NCBI GenBank assembly: GCA_964587165.1
Contig: CAZPKH010000012.1
Location: 1-46,090, forward strand
Direction: 5' to 3'
Length of the DNA stretch: 46,090 nucleotides
From: CAZPKH01 sp964587165
GTDB taxonomy: Bacteria; Bacteroidota; Bacteroidia; Bacteroidales; Muribaculaceae
Shown: piece after piece, positions 23,609 to 31,954 of the stretch
Layout of the letters: every line of letters starts with the position of its first letter
How positions within the stretch are numbered: the first letter of the stretch is position 1
Translations under genes and position numbers: made by a program
The notes under the pieces: model-generated
The model's input: only the letters and a program-made list of their open reading frames with translations
Told to the model about the DNA's origin: nothing
Databases searched by the model: none

Positions 23609-26104
23609 TCAACGCAGCTCAGCTCCGAGGCGGTCGGTGAGGGCCTTGATGACTTTTGTCATTACGGCGTCGATCTGCTTGTCGGTGAGGGTTTTGTCGG
23701 GATCCTGAAGGGTGAGGTTGATGGCATACGATTTTTTGCCGGCAGGGAGGTTTTTGCCTTCGTATACGTCGAAGAGGCGCACTGAGCGGAGCAGGCGTCG
23801 GTCGGCGGCTGCACGTACGGTCTTCTCCACTTCAGCGAGGCTGATGCCGGCGTCGAGCAGCAGCGCAAGGTCGCGGCTCACGGGCTGTGTCTTGGGCAGC
23901 GGTGTGAATGTGAGGGTGCGACCGGCGGCAAGGCGGACGATCTGACGCCATTGCAGCTCGGCGAACACTACGGGCTGGCGTATGTCGAATTTCTGAAGCA
24001 GCGCGGGGGCGAGTATGCCCATGCGGCCGAGCTCTTTGCCCGAGCGTGTGGCCACGGCGAGCGATGCTGTGTATAGCTCCGAGGGGCCTTCCTGGGTATA
24101 GCTGAGCTCGGCGTCGGTCAGGCCGAGGCGCGCGAAGATGTTTGCCACGGTGCCGCGCAGGTCGTAGAATGATGCTTCGACGGGCTGGCGGTTCCACGCC
24201 GCGGGGGTGATGCGACCGGTGAGCCATAGCGCCAGGTGTGTGGCTTCGCTGTAGGGAGCCAGGGGCGCTTCGGGTGTGGAGCTCTTCGAGGGGTCGAGGC
24301 GGTACACTTCGCCGAACTCGTACAGGGCGAGGTCGGCCATGCGGCGGTTGGCGTTGTGGGCTATCACTTCGAGACCGCCGTAAAGCAGTGTACGGCGCAT
24401 CACGGCCAGGTCGCCGCTGAGGGGGTTGAGCAGGCGCACGCACTGCTCGGGGGGATAAGCGGCGGAGTCGGCGTAGTAGGCTTCGGCGGTGAGCGAGTTG
24501 TTCATTATCTCGAAGTATCCGGCGGCTGTGAGCTGCTCGCTGATGGTCTCCTGCAAGCCGACGGCTGTGTCGGTGGGAGTCTTGTGCTGCAGGGATGAGT
24601 GGAGGGTCGTGCCGGGGATGATGCGGTTGTAGCCGTATATGCGGAGCACGTCCTCGATCACGTCGCAGGGGCGGCGCACGTCGACGCGGTAGGTGGGCAC
24701 GGCCAGGTCGATGGTGTCGCCGTCGTCGTGGCGGGAGCGTATCTCGATCTGGAGCGAGCCGAGTATGGAGTCGATGGTGTCGTGGCCTATATCTTCGCCT
24801 ACAAGGTCGGCCATACCTTTGTATGAGAACTCTACGGCGTAGGGCTCGACGGGCGCGGGGTAGATGTCGACGGGCTCACCGCATATCCGGCCTCCGGCAA
24901 GCTCTTTGACCATCATGGCGGCGAGCTTCAGGGCATACATGGTGCCGTTAGGGTCGACTCCGCGCTCGAAGCGGAACGACGAGTCGGTGCTCAGACCGTG
25001 GCGGCGTGCTGTCTTGCGCACGCTTGTGGGGTGGAAGCAGGCAGACTCGAGGAATATGTCGGTGGTCGCGTCGGTGACACCCGAGTCGAGACCGCCGAAC
25101 ACGCCGGCTATGCACATCGGCTCGGCAGCGTTACATATCATCAGGTCGCGGCTGTCGAGCTTTCGCTCCACGCCGTCGAGGGTGGTGAATGGAGCACCGT
25201 CGTCGGCTTTGCGCACCACGACTTTGCCTCCCTTGATGTGAGCCAGGTCGAAGCAGTGCATCGGCTGGCCGATGCCGTGGAGTATGTAGTTGGTGATATC
25301 GACGATATTGTTTATCGGGCGCAGGCCGATGGTGCTCAGGCGGTCTTTGAGCCACTGGGGCGACTCGGCCACCTTGACGCCGCGTATTGTCAGTCCGCTG
25401 TAGCGTATGCATGCGTCGGAGGCCTCTACCTCGACGGGGATGCCGCCGTCGGCGCTGTCGACGGCGAAGCTCTCTACCGAGGGGCGGCGCAACTCGGGGT
25501 TCTGCGCGGGAGCGTGCTGCTCCATCCATGCCGCCAGGTCGCGGGCCACGCCGTAGTGTGAAGCGGCGTCGATGCGGTTGGGGGTCAGGTCGACTTCGAG
25601 CAGGTAGTCGGAAGTGAGGTTATAATATTCGGCGGCGGGAGTGCCGGGGGCCACGTCGGCGTCGGGTATCACGATGATGCCGTCGTGCGACGAGCCGATG
25701 CCGATCTCGTCCTCGGCGCATATCATGCCGAGCGACTCGACGCCGCGTATCTTGGAGCGCTTGATCTTAAATTCGGCGCCGTCGGCGTCGTAGAGCGTGG
25801 TGCCCACGGGAGCCACCACGACTGTCTGGCCGGCAGCCACGTTGGGGGCGCCGCACACTATCTGCACGGGCTCGCCCGAGGGGAGGCCGAGGTCGACGGT
25901 GGTGATATGGAGATGGTCGCTGTTGGGGTGCACCTCGCAGGTGAGCACACGCCCTATTACGAGCCCCTTGAGGCCGCCGCGCACCGACTCAACCTCGTCC
26001 ACCGAGCCGGTCTCGAGGCCTACGGAGGTCAGAGCGTCGGCCACCGCTGTGGGGGTGAGGTCGAAAGTGGCGTATTCTTTAAGCCAATTATATGATATAT
26101 TCAT
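23609..26104 (-). CDS. pheT: phenylalanyl-tRNA synthetase beta subunit
   Basis: The 831-aa protein is the beta subunit of the (alpha beta)2 enzyme that charges tRNA-Phe. It starts MNISYNWLKEYATFDL. The EMAP-like tRNA-binding domain (about 40-150, with VHPNSDHLHITTVDLG and VCGAPNVAAGQTV) comes first. The B3/B4 editing region (GIGQPMHCFDL), the B5 domain, the catalytic-like core and the C-terminal ferredoxin-fold anticodon-binding domain (FTPLPKTQPVSRDLALLLD) follow in order. Length is normal. pheS is not adjacent. It is divergent from the alcohol dehydrogenase and upstream of yebC. Confidence 0.97.
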   Translation of the reverse strand: MNISYNWLKEYATFDLTPTAVADALTSVGLETGSVDEVESVRGGLKGLVIGRVLTCEVHPNSDHLHITTVDLGLPSGEPVQIVCGAPNVAAGQTVVVAPVGTTLYDADGAEFKIKRSKIRGVESLGMICAEDEIGIGSSHDGIIVIPDADVAPGTPAAEYYNLTSDYLLEVDLTPNRIDAASHYGVARDLAAWMEQHAPAQNPELRRPSVESFAVDSADGGIPVEVEASDACIRYSGLTIRGVKVAESPQWLKDRLSTIGLRPINNIVDITNYILHGIGQPMHCFDLAHIKGGKVVVRKADDGAPFTTLDGVERKLDSRDLMICNAAEPMCIAGVFGGLDSGVTDATTDIFLESACFHPTSVRKTARRHGLSTDSSFRFERGVDPNGTMYALKLAAMMVKELAGGRICGEPVDIYPAPVEPYAVEFSYKGMADLVGEDIGHDTIDSILGSLQIEIRSRHDDGDTIDLAVPTYRVDVRRPCDVIEDVLRIYGYNRIIPGTTLHSSLQHKTPTDTAVGLQETISEQLTAAGYFEIMNNSLTAEAYYADSAAYPPEQCVRLLNPLSGDLAVMRRTLLYGGLEVIAHNANRRMADLALYEFGEVYRLDPSKSSTPEAPLAPYSEATHLALWLTGRITPAAWNRQPVEASFYDLRGTVANIFARLGLTDAELSYTQEGPSELYTASLAVATRSGKELGRMGILAPALLQKFDIRQPVVFAELQWRQIVRLAAGRTLTFTPLPKTQPVSRDLALLLDAGISLAEVEKTVRAAADRRLLRSVRLFDVYEGKNLPAGKKSYAINLTLQDPDKTLTDKQIDAVMTKVIKALTDRLGAELR

Positions 26105-26169
26105 GAGCTGAAAATGTGATAATCAACAGATTGAAGCACGACCCTGAGGCGGGGCGCACTCTTCCGCGG

Positions 26170-26177
26170 CAAAGTTA
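26170..26177 (-). promoter_or_regulatory. -7 element of pheT
   Basis: The minus strand reads TAACTTTG here, 65 bp before the pheT start. The -33 element is not clear. The remaining divergent gap up to 26283 is AT-rich and shows no clear plus-strand consensus promoter. Confidence 0.5.
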
Positions 26178-26283
26178 CAAATTTTTTGCTAAAGCGCGGC
26201 CTGTTTGCACCTTAACTTTTTCGGCCTCCTGGTTGTTATTATATAATGCGAAGAATTATTCACCAAATAAACTACAATATACC

Positions 26284-27456
26284 ATGTTAGGAAACTTCAT
26301 TTATTCAAATCCGACCAAACTCTATTTCGGCGATAACGCTCAGGAGCATCTCGTCGATGCCATCAAGCCTTACGGCAAAAAAGTGCTCCTGACCTACGGC
26401 GGCGGCTCTATAAAACGCAACGGTGTGTACGAGCAGGTGATGGCCGCCCTGCGCACAGCCGGCAAAGAGGTGATCGAGCTGCCGGGCGTGATGCCCAACC
26501 CGACTGTCGACAAGCTCAACGAGGGGTGCACGGCAGCCCGCGACAACGATGTCGATTTCATCCTCGCCGTAGGCGGCGGTTCGACCATCGACTATGCCAA
26601 GGCGGTGAGCGTCGCCACATGGTACGACGGCGATGCATGGCAGCACTTCTGGGTGGAGCAGCACGATCCGCTCCCCGGCCAGCGCATCATACCCGTCGGC
26701 GCCGTGCTGACTATGGCAGGCACCGGCTCGGAGATGAACGGCGGCTCGGTGATCACCAACCATGCGGCCAAGCTCAAGATCGGCAAGGTGTTCGGCGAAG
26801 AGGTGATGCCGCGCTTTGCCGTGCTCAACCCCCGCTTCACCTTCTCCCTCCCGCACCGGCAGATGGTTGCAGGCATATTCGACACGATGAGCCACATCAT
26901 GGAGCAGTACTTCTCGGGCGACGACGATTCAACCTCCGACTACCTCGCCGAGGGTCTGATGCGCTCGGTCGTAGCCTCAAGCCGTGTAGCGGTGAAAGAT
27001 CCCGAAAACTATGAGGCGCGCTCCAACCTTATGTGGTCGGCCACATGGGCCCTCAACACGCTGATCGGCGAGGGGAAATCACAGGACTGGATGGTACACA
27101 TGATCGGCCACGCCATCGGAGCCTACACCGGCGCAACCCACGGCATGACCCTCTCGGGCATATCTGTGGCATACTATAAATATATCATGGATCGCGCCGT
27201 GGGCCGCTTCGCCCGCTTTGCGCGCGTGGTGTGGGACATCCCCGCCGAAGGCCGCAGCGAGAGCGAGCTGGCAGCTGCCGGCATCGAAGCCTTGGGCGAG
27301 TGGATCAAAGAGATCGGCGCCGCCACCGAAATCACGTCGCTCGGTGTCACACCCGATATGATCGACGGCATAGCCGACGCCACAATACTCCTCAACGACG
27401 GCTACCGCACCCTTACGCGCGACGACGTAGTGAAGATCCTGACCGCCAGCCTCTGA
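26284..27456 (+). CDS. iron-dependent alcohol dehydrogenase (butanol dehydrogenase-like)
   Basis: The 390-aa cytosolic enzyme belongs to the iron-containing group III alcohol dehydrogenases (BDH/YqhD type) that reduce aldehydes with NAD(P)H. The ATG at 26284 gives MLGNFIYSNPTKLYFG, the standard start; a longer frame from 26116 is rejected as non-homologous. The nucleotide-binding GGGS/GGGSTIDYAKAV motifs are present. Metal ligands are suggested by the histidine-containing FDTMSHIMEQYFS and HMIGHAIGAYTGATHG blocks. It is monocistronic, with repeats following. The physiological aldehyde is unknown; a role in redox balance or aldehyde detoxification is typical. Confidence 0.93.
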   Translation: MLGNFIYSNPTKLYFGDNAQEHLVDAIKPYGKKVLLTYGGGSIKRNGVYEQVMAALRTAGKEVIELPGVMPNPTVDKLNEGCTAARDNDVDFILAVGGGSTIDYAKAVSVATWYDGDAWQHFWVEQHDPLPGQRIIPVGAVLTMAGTGSEMNGGSVITNHAAKLKIGKVFGEEVMPRFAVLNPRFTFSLPHRQMVAGIFDTMSHIMEQYFSGDDDSTSDYLAEGLMRSVVASSRVAVKDPENYEARSNLMWSATWALNTLIGEGKSQDWMVHMIGHAIGAYTGATHGMTLSGISVAYYKYIMDRAVGRFARFARVVWDIPAEGRSESELAAAGIEALGEWIKEIGAATEITSLGVTPDMIDGIADATILLNDGYRTLTRDDVVKILTASL

Positions 27457-27499
27457 CGATCAGAGCCGCGAAGACACATAGTGGTTCGGGGGAGAGAGC

Positions 27500-27650
27500 A
27501 ACCTCGGAGGTAATAAATCACGGATTATCACTATCCACATTTCAGTGGTTATATTGAGAATCCGTGATTGTTTATGATTTTGAGGGTGTTTTCGGCGCAC
27601 CTTGAGGAATGCGCCCTCCGAGGTTGCTCTTGCCTGCTCTTGCCCCTCAA
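27500..27650. repeat. mosaic repeat with long palindrome and GGCGCA hairpin
   Basis: AATCACGGATTATCACTAT (27516-27534) pairs with ATATTGAGAATCCGTGATT (27551-27569) with two mismatches. GGCGCACC/GGAATGCGCC (27594-27615) and the tail CTCCGAGGTTGCTCTTG follow. It separates the convergent alcohol dehydrogenase and fic genes and may terminate both. Confidence 0.75.
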
Positions 27651-27677
27651 AGGGAGTGCACTCCGAGCTATCCTTAA

Positions 27678-27728
27678 ATAGGGAAAATTTTGAAATTTCC
27701 CTATTATTCCCTATTTTTTCCCTGTTTT
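27678..27728 (-). repeat. 51-bp direct repeat, copy at the fic 3' end
   Basis: On the minus strand this copy contains three AGGGAA iterons spaced 11 and 10 bp and an inverted TTTCCCTAT at the end. It differs from the copy at 29052-29102 at 5 of 51 positions. It overlaps the last eight or so codons of fic and its stop codon (27706 to 27704), so the GKNRE tail of the protein is encoded by repeat sequence. Confidence 0.85.
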
Positions 27729-29026
27729 AGTTCTTCGATCTTTTGCTCTATATCAGGATGGCGGGAGTAGCCGTGCTCTCGCCCATTTACTTGAGTTTCA
27801 GTGATGAGTGATAATTTTGACAGTTTTCGCAAGTCGAGTCTGATAGACTTGGGAGTCAGCCCGAATTTGTTAGCAATCTCTTTTGCCGATATCATCTTGT
27901 CCGGATTCTCATCCAGAAAATTTAGTATCTGCGCCTGACGCCGTGTGACGCCCGGAATCCCGAGTAGACTGCTTATAGTCGAACGTTCGCGTATCTTCTT
28001 GTTGAGATACTCCTTTAGCTCGATGAAAGCATCCTCCATCACTTCAAGGTGATACAGTATAAAATACGTCAGATCAAGCTCGTCGTTTTCCACGCATAGG
28101 AATGCACGTTCGTATTTAGTTTTGTTGCGGTAAATAATGCGTGAGATCGAAAGATATTCAACAAACCAATATTTGTTTTTCAGCAGATACCAATATATCA
28201 ACGATCTGGCCGTACGTCCATTCCCGTCGCAAAATGGATGTATATATGCCAGCATGAAATGAATGATAATGCCGCGTACGATCGGATGGATGAAAGTATC
28301 GGGGTTGTCTTCGTTTGCAAATCGGCACAATTGTTCGAGCATATCAGCGATTTCCTCATGTGATGGAGGAGTATGGACTATCTCGCCTGTCAGTGCGTTC
28401 ATCACCATAATATCATCATTGTCCCGCAGCTTTCCCTCATTAGCAGAATCGTCGAGGGTCGCGTTCGAGATCATGCGATGAAGCCGGCATATCTGTTTCA
28501 CGGTAAACTCTTCGCCGGATATATCGGATATGAGCCTGATGGTATTATAGTTATTTACAATCATCCGCTCCCCCTTATTGCGTGGCGTAGCCTGCTTGCG
28601 GAGCATATCTTTGGCAACTTTCCGAGTTGTGTTGGCTCCCTCCATCTGACTGGAAGCGATCGCCTCCTCCATTGTGGAGCTGTTGAGTATGTACTTTTTA
28701 TCGTCGGCCGATACTGCTCCTTCCGAGCTAAGAGTGCCTCCGAAATTTAAGTCAAACTTATGCAGCAGAGCGAGGATTCGCTCTGTAATTGCAAATCGAA
28801 ATGTGTATCTTCCAAACGTGACAGTTTTCATCTGCAATTTACGCGACAACTTCACAGCATGCCACAGCGAAAGAGCAGAAAGATCTCCTGTCGCGAGGTA
28901 TTTTACCTTATCCCAATAGAGGTAATTCCGCTCTATCTTACGCAGAAGATCTGCATACGCAGGGTTTCTCAATATCGCCAATGCTTCAGTTTGGCTACGT
29001 TGTTTTTTGGGCGCGGGCTCTATCAT
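27704..29026 (-). CDS. Fic family protein with C-terminal winged helix
   Basis: The 440-aa protein carries an intact Fic motif HPFCDGNGRTAR (263-274), the catalytic core that usually transfers AMP from ATP to a target hydroxyl. An inhibitory-helix motif SSQMEG (125-130, pattern S/T-x3-E-G/N) lies before the Fic core, as in class II self-inhibited Fic proteins. Residues 355-425 form a winged helix-turn-helix (TRRQAQILNFL, SAKEIANKFGLTPKSIRLDL), so the protein can probably bind DNA. It is monocistronic and flanked on both sides by the same 51-bp repeat, and is AT-richer than its neighbours. Autoregulation through the upstream repeat is inferred. The target is unknown. Confidence 0.92.
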   Translation of the reverse strand: MIEPAPKKQRSQTEALAILRNPAYADLLRKIERNYLYWDKVKYLATGDLSALSLWHAVKLSRKLQMKTVTFGRYTFRFAITERILALLHKFDLNFGGTLSSEGAVSADDKKYILNSSTMEEAIASSQMEGANTTRKVAKDMLRKQATPRNKGERMIVNNYNTIRLISDISGEEFTVKQICRLHRMISNATLDDSANEGKLRDNDDIMVMNALTGEIVHTPPSHEEIADMLEQLCRFANEDNPDTFIHPIVRGIIIHFMLAYIHPFCDGNGRTARSLIYWYLLKNKYWFVEYLSISRIIYRNKTKYERAFLCVENDELDLTYFILYHLEVMEDAFIELKEYLNKKIRERSTISSLLGIPGVTRRQAQILNFLDENPDKMISAKEIANKFGLTPKSIRLDLRKLSKLSLITETQVNGREHGYSRHPDIEQKIEELKQGKNRE

Positions 29027-29046
29027 AACTATATTGTGTGAGGATG

Positions 29047-29054
29047 CAAAGATA
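29047..29054 (-). promoter_or_regulatory. -7 element of fic
   Basis: The minus strand reads TATCTTTG, 20 bp before the ATG at 29026. No TTTG is found about 20 nt upstream, where the iteron repeat sits. Confidence 0.65.
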
Positions 29055-29102
29055 GGGAAATTTTTGAAATTCCCCTATCTTTCCCTATTTTTTCCCTATT
29101 TT
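29052..29102 (-). promoter_or_regulatory. 51-bp direct repeat upstream of fic, putative iteron operator
   Basis: On the minus strand AGGGAAA-type iterons start 11 and 10 bp apart, followed by an AATTTC-centred segment and TTTCCCTAT. The repeat runs straight into the -7 element and replaces the -33 region. A protein bound here, possibly the winged helix of the Fic protein, would control initiation. The second copy is at 27678-27728. Confidence 0.7.
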
Positions 29103-29137
29103 CCGCAAAATCCTAAAGAGTTAGACGAATTACTTTC

Positions 29138-29196
29138 GGCGAGTGCTATAAGCGCACCTTGAGGTATGCGCCCTCCGATGGAGCTCTCGGTCTTCA
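29138..29196. repeat. degenerate mosaic repeat
   Basis: GGCGAGTGCTATAAGCGC merges with GCGCACC/GGTATGCGC (29152-29171) and CCTCCGATGG. It lies in the divergent gap between fic and the CTD-like gene. Confidence 0.55.
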
Positions 29197-29232
29197 AAGG
29201 TTGCGAATTAACTATTTTTATATAATAGACGG

Positions 29233-29264
29233 TTTGGAAATATCGGCGAAAAATGTTAACTTTG
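29233..29264 (+). promoter_or_regulatory. consensus promoter of the CTD-like gene and pullulanase
   Basis: TTTG (29233-29236), a 20-nt spacer and TAACTTTG (29257-29264). The transcript would start near 29271 with a leader of about 75 nt. Confidence 0.75.
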
Positions 29265-29346
29265 TAAAACCGGATGGAGTGTGCGCCGCCCGCGCGGCAT
29301 CCGCACCCCGCCGGAAGCTTTCCAACCACGAAAAATTACCGCTACG

Positions 29347-29652
29347 ATGAAACGGATTCTGACAATTTTAGCCATTGCGTGCTGCCTGGGCGTCGTCTCG
29401 CCGCAGGCCTCGGCCGGCGTGTCGCGTCCGGCCCTTGAGCAGACGGCAGCCGTACGCACCGGCTCGGGCCGCATCGAGCTTGCCGTGCCTGCCGCGGCCG
29501 AAGCGCCCGTGCGGTTCTTCATCTACTCTATCACCGGCCAGATGCTCAAAAGCGTAGATGTGGCCCCGGGGCAGAGCGTAGCCGTCGATGTGCCCCAAGG
29601 GTATTATATCGTAAAGTGCGCCGACTTCTCGCGCCAGATCGTGGTGCGCTGA
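29347..29652 (+). CDS. small secreted protein consisting mainly of a CTD-like domain
   Basis: The ATG at 29347 gives 101 aa with a signal peptide (MKRILTILAIACCLGVVSPQ, then ASA). A longer frame from 29281 lacks a signal at its N-terminus. The mature part of about 78 residues ends with RFFIYSITGQMLKSVDV, DVPQGYYIVKCADFSRQIVV and a final R. This has the look of a type A sorting domain of the type IX secretion system: strand, GQ turn, PxGYYIVK, terminal basic residue. No cargo domain precedes it, which is odd. The pullulanase gene follows after 42 bp and is probably co-transcribed. The role is unknown; it may be a small surface protein or a decoy of the sorting pathway. Confidence 0.75.
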   Translation: MKRILTILAIACCLGVVSPQASAGVSRPALEQTAAVRTGSGRIELAVPAAAEAPVRFFIYSITGQMLKSVDVAPGQSVAVDVPQGYYIVKCADFSRQIVVR

Positions 29653-29694
29653 CCTTATACAACCCGCTCTTACATTACAACCTTATAAACATCA

Positions 29695-31704
29695 ATGAAC
29701 AAACTCATGACCCTCATGGCAGGCTCTCTTCTGACGGGAGCCGCTGCTTTTGCCGCGGCCGGAGCTCACGCAGCCGAGGCCGACTACGACTCTTACCCCA
29801 CATACGCCGGCACCGACCTTGAGCTGACAGTCGACGCCTCGGGCACTCACTTCCGCCTATGGTCGCCGGCCGTAAAGGCCGCCCGGGTGCTCCTCTACCC
29901 CACCGACCGCAACTCGGCAGCCACCGACACTCTCGCAATGACTCTCGGCTCCTCCGGAGTGTGGAGCGCCGACTCCCCCCGCCAGCTCTACGGGCAGTTC
30001 TACACATTCCAGGTGAACGACGGCTCAGGATGGCTCGTCGAGACACCCGGCGTATGGGCCAAAGCCGTGGGTACCAACGGTATGCGTGCAGCCATAATCG
30101 ACTTTGCCAAGACCGACCCCGAGGGTTGGGCCGACGACCGCGGCCCGCAGCTGAGCGCTATGCCCGACGCGGTGCTCTACGAGATGCACCACCGCGACTT
30201 CTCGATGCACCCCTCGAGCGGCATCGTCAACAAAGGCAAATTCATAGCCCTCACCGAGCAGGGCACCACATCGCCCGACGGCCTCGCCACCGGCATCGAC
30301 CACCTCAAGGAGCTGGGCGTGACACATGTGCACATCCTCCCGTCGTACGACTACAACTCTGTCGACGAGGCTAATCTCCAGACCCCGCAGTACAACTGGG
30401 GGTACGATCCGTTCAACTACAACGCGCCCGAAGGGAGCTACTCGACCAACCCGGCCGACCCCGAAGCCCGCGTGCGCGAGTTTAAAGAGATGGTCAAAGC
30501 CCTCCACGATGCCGGCATCGGCGTGGTGATGGATGTAGTATACAACCATACAGCCAACAACGACGATTCCAACTTCTCGCTCACCGCCCCCGGCTACTAC
30601 TACCGCCACCGTCCCGACGGCAGCTACTCCGACGCTTCAGGGTGCGGCAACGAGACTGCCTCCGACCGGCAGCAGATGCGCGATTTCATAGTCAACTCCG
30701 TGAAATACTGGGCCGACGAATACCACATCGACGGCTTCCGCTTCGACCTGATGGCTATACACGACATGGAGACGATGGACTCCGTGGCCGCCGAGCTCAA
30801 GAAGATAAACCCCTCGATATTCGTATACGGTGAGGGATGGACCGCCGGCGACTCTCCGCTACCCGCCGAGCGCCGCGCCCTGAAAGAGAACGTGGCCAAG
30901 ATGGAGGGTATAGCAGTATTCTCCGACGACATCCGCGACGCCATAAAGGGTCACTATTCGGCTGCCGAAGACCGCGGCTTCGCCACCGGCAAGCCCGGCA
31001 ACGAGGAGACCGTCAAGATCGGCATCGTCGGCGCCACAGCTCACCCGCAGGTCGACTATTCCAAGGGCAACAACTCGAAATTCGCCTACGCATCGTCGCC
31101 GGCACAGATCGTCAACTACGTATCGTGCCACGACGACCTGACACTCACCGACAAACTGGCCAAGTCGATGCCCGGATCGAGTGTCGACGACCGCGTGCGC
31201 GCAGCCAAGCTCGCCCAGACCATCGTGCTCACATCGCAGGGCACTCCGTTCATATTCGCCGGCGAAGAGGTGTTCCGCGACAAAAAAGGGGTGCACAACT
31301 CCTACAAATCGCCCGACTCGATCAACGCCATCGACTGGGGCCAGAAAAAAGAGTATGCCGACCTCTACAACTATTACCGCAACCTCATCGCCCTGCGCAA
31401 GGCTCATCCGGCATTCCGCATGACCTCGGCCGACGATGTGGCCCGCAACATCGTATTCGATAAAACCGATACCCCCAACCTCATATCCTACTCCATCCGC
31501 AACAACGCCAACGGCGACACATGGCGCGAGATAAAACTCGTGTTCAACGGCGCGGATGAAGCGCGGACTGTTAAAATACCTAAAGGCAAATGGACCGTCA
31601 TAGCCGCCGACGGACAGATCGATCCCGACGGCTTAGGCAGCTCAGCAGGCGGCAAGACTGAGGTGGCACCCCGCTCGGCACTCATACTCGCCCGCACAAA
31701 ATAA
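29695..31704 (+). CDS. pulA: type I pullulanase, GH13 family
   Basis: The enzyme hydrolyses alpha-1,6 branches of pullulan, glycogen and starch. The 669-aa protein has a signal peptide (cleavage near residue 27, AHA). A CBM48-like domain (about 45-125, FRLWSPAVKAARVLLYP) and the GH13 barrel follow. The type I signature YNWGYDP is at 233-239, DVVYNHT at 280-286, GFRFDLMA with nucleophile D351, and the acid/base E380 in YGEGW. SCHDD supplies the third carboxylate. A C-terminal beta domain completes the enzyme. No lipobox is seen, so the protein is periplasmic or exported. It follows the CTD-like gene by 42 bp. Confidence 0.95.
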   Translation: MNKLMTLMAGSLLTGAAAFAAAGAHAAEADYDSYPTYAGTDLELTVDASGTHFRLWSPAVKAARVLLYPTDRNSAATDTLAMTLGSSGVWSADSPRQLYGQFYTFQVNDGSGWLVETPGVWAKAVGTNGMRAAIIDFAKTDPEGWADDRGPQLSAMPDAVLYEMHHRDFSMHPSSGIVNKGKFIALTEQGTTSPDGLATGIDHLKELGVTHVHILPSYDYNSVDEANLQTPQYNWGYDPFNYNAPEGSYSTNPADPEARVREFKEMVKALHDAGIGVVMDVVYNHTANNDDSNFSLTAPGYYYRHRPDGSYSDASGCGNETASDRQQMRDFIVNSVKYWADEYHIDGFRFDLMAIHDMETMDSVAAELKKINPSIFVYGEGWTAGDSPLPAERRALKENVAKMEGIAVFSDDIRDAIKGHYSAAEDRGFATGKPGNEETVKIGIVGATAHPQVDYSKGNNSKFAYASSPAQIVNYVSCHDDLTLTDKLAKSMPGSSVDDRVRAAKLAQTIVLTSQGTPFIFAGEEVFRDKKGVHNSYKSPDSINAIDWGQKKEYADLYNYYRNLIALRKAHPAFRMTSADDVARNIVFDKTDTPNLISYSIRNNANGDTWREIKLVFNGADEARTVKIPKGKWTVIAADGQIDPDGLGSSAGGKTEVAPRSALILARTK

Positions 31705-31799
31705 CCGATTTTTGTTAACTTGCATTAACATATTCGCCCTGAGCCGCCGCCGATTTTTTAAATATCGTTAAAGGCGCTCAAAAAAGTGGCTCGAAACGC

Positions 31800-31829
31800 A
31801 TTGTACTATCAAAAAACTGCCTACATTTG
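31800..31829 (+). promoter_or_regulatory. promoter of a predicted small RNA
   Basis: ATTG (31800-31803), 18 nt and TACATTTG (31822-31829), a match to TAnnTTTG. Transcription would start near 31836. Confidence 0.6.
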
Positions 31830-31835
31830 TAAGTG

Positions 31836-31907
31836 TGTTTTTCATAGTATTAGATTAAGATAAAGGTTTATGATTGATCGCCGTCGAGAGACGGCGATTA
31901 ATTTTTT
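31836..31907 (+). ncRNA. predicted 70-nt small RNA
   Basis: A promoter-like element is followed at once by a T-rich segment (GTTTTTCATAGTATTAGATT), an AAGATAAAGG stretch and then a very strong intrinsic terminator. There is no plausible open frame of the right kind; the ATG inside leads into the terminator hairpin. The leader part looks to me like a short element seen in other Bacteroidales intergenic regions, but I cannot name an RNA family. It lies 130 bp after pulA and about 320 bp before the efflux operon. It could be a free small RNA or a remnant of an attenuated leader. Confidence 0.55.
31877..31907 (+). terminator. intrinsic terminator of the small RNA
   Basis: ATCGCCGTC (31877-31885), loop GAGA, GACGGCGAT (31890-31898) and TAATTTTTT form a textbook 9-bp stem, GNRA-like loop and T-tract. 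Confidence 0.8.
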
Positions 31908-31954
31908 ATATATCTCACCTCGTAGGGCAAATCCGTTGATGGTGCAAGAACGAA

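Noticed and set aside
26116..26283. N-terminal extension of the alcohol dehydrogenase
   Set aside because: The extra 56 residues lie over the divergent promoter region, and the protein family starts at MLGNFIYSNPTKLYFG.
29052..29102. AGGGAAA repeats taken as plain low-complexity sequence
   Set aside because: The 51-bp match at both ends of fic, with helical spacing of the iterons, is too specific; it was kept as a finding.
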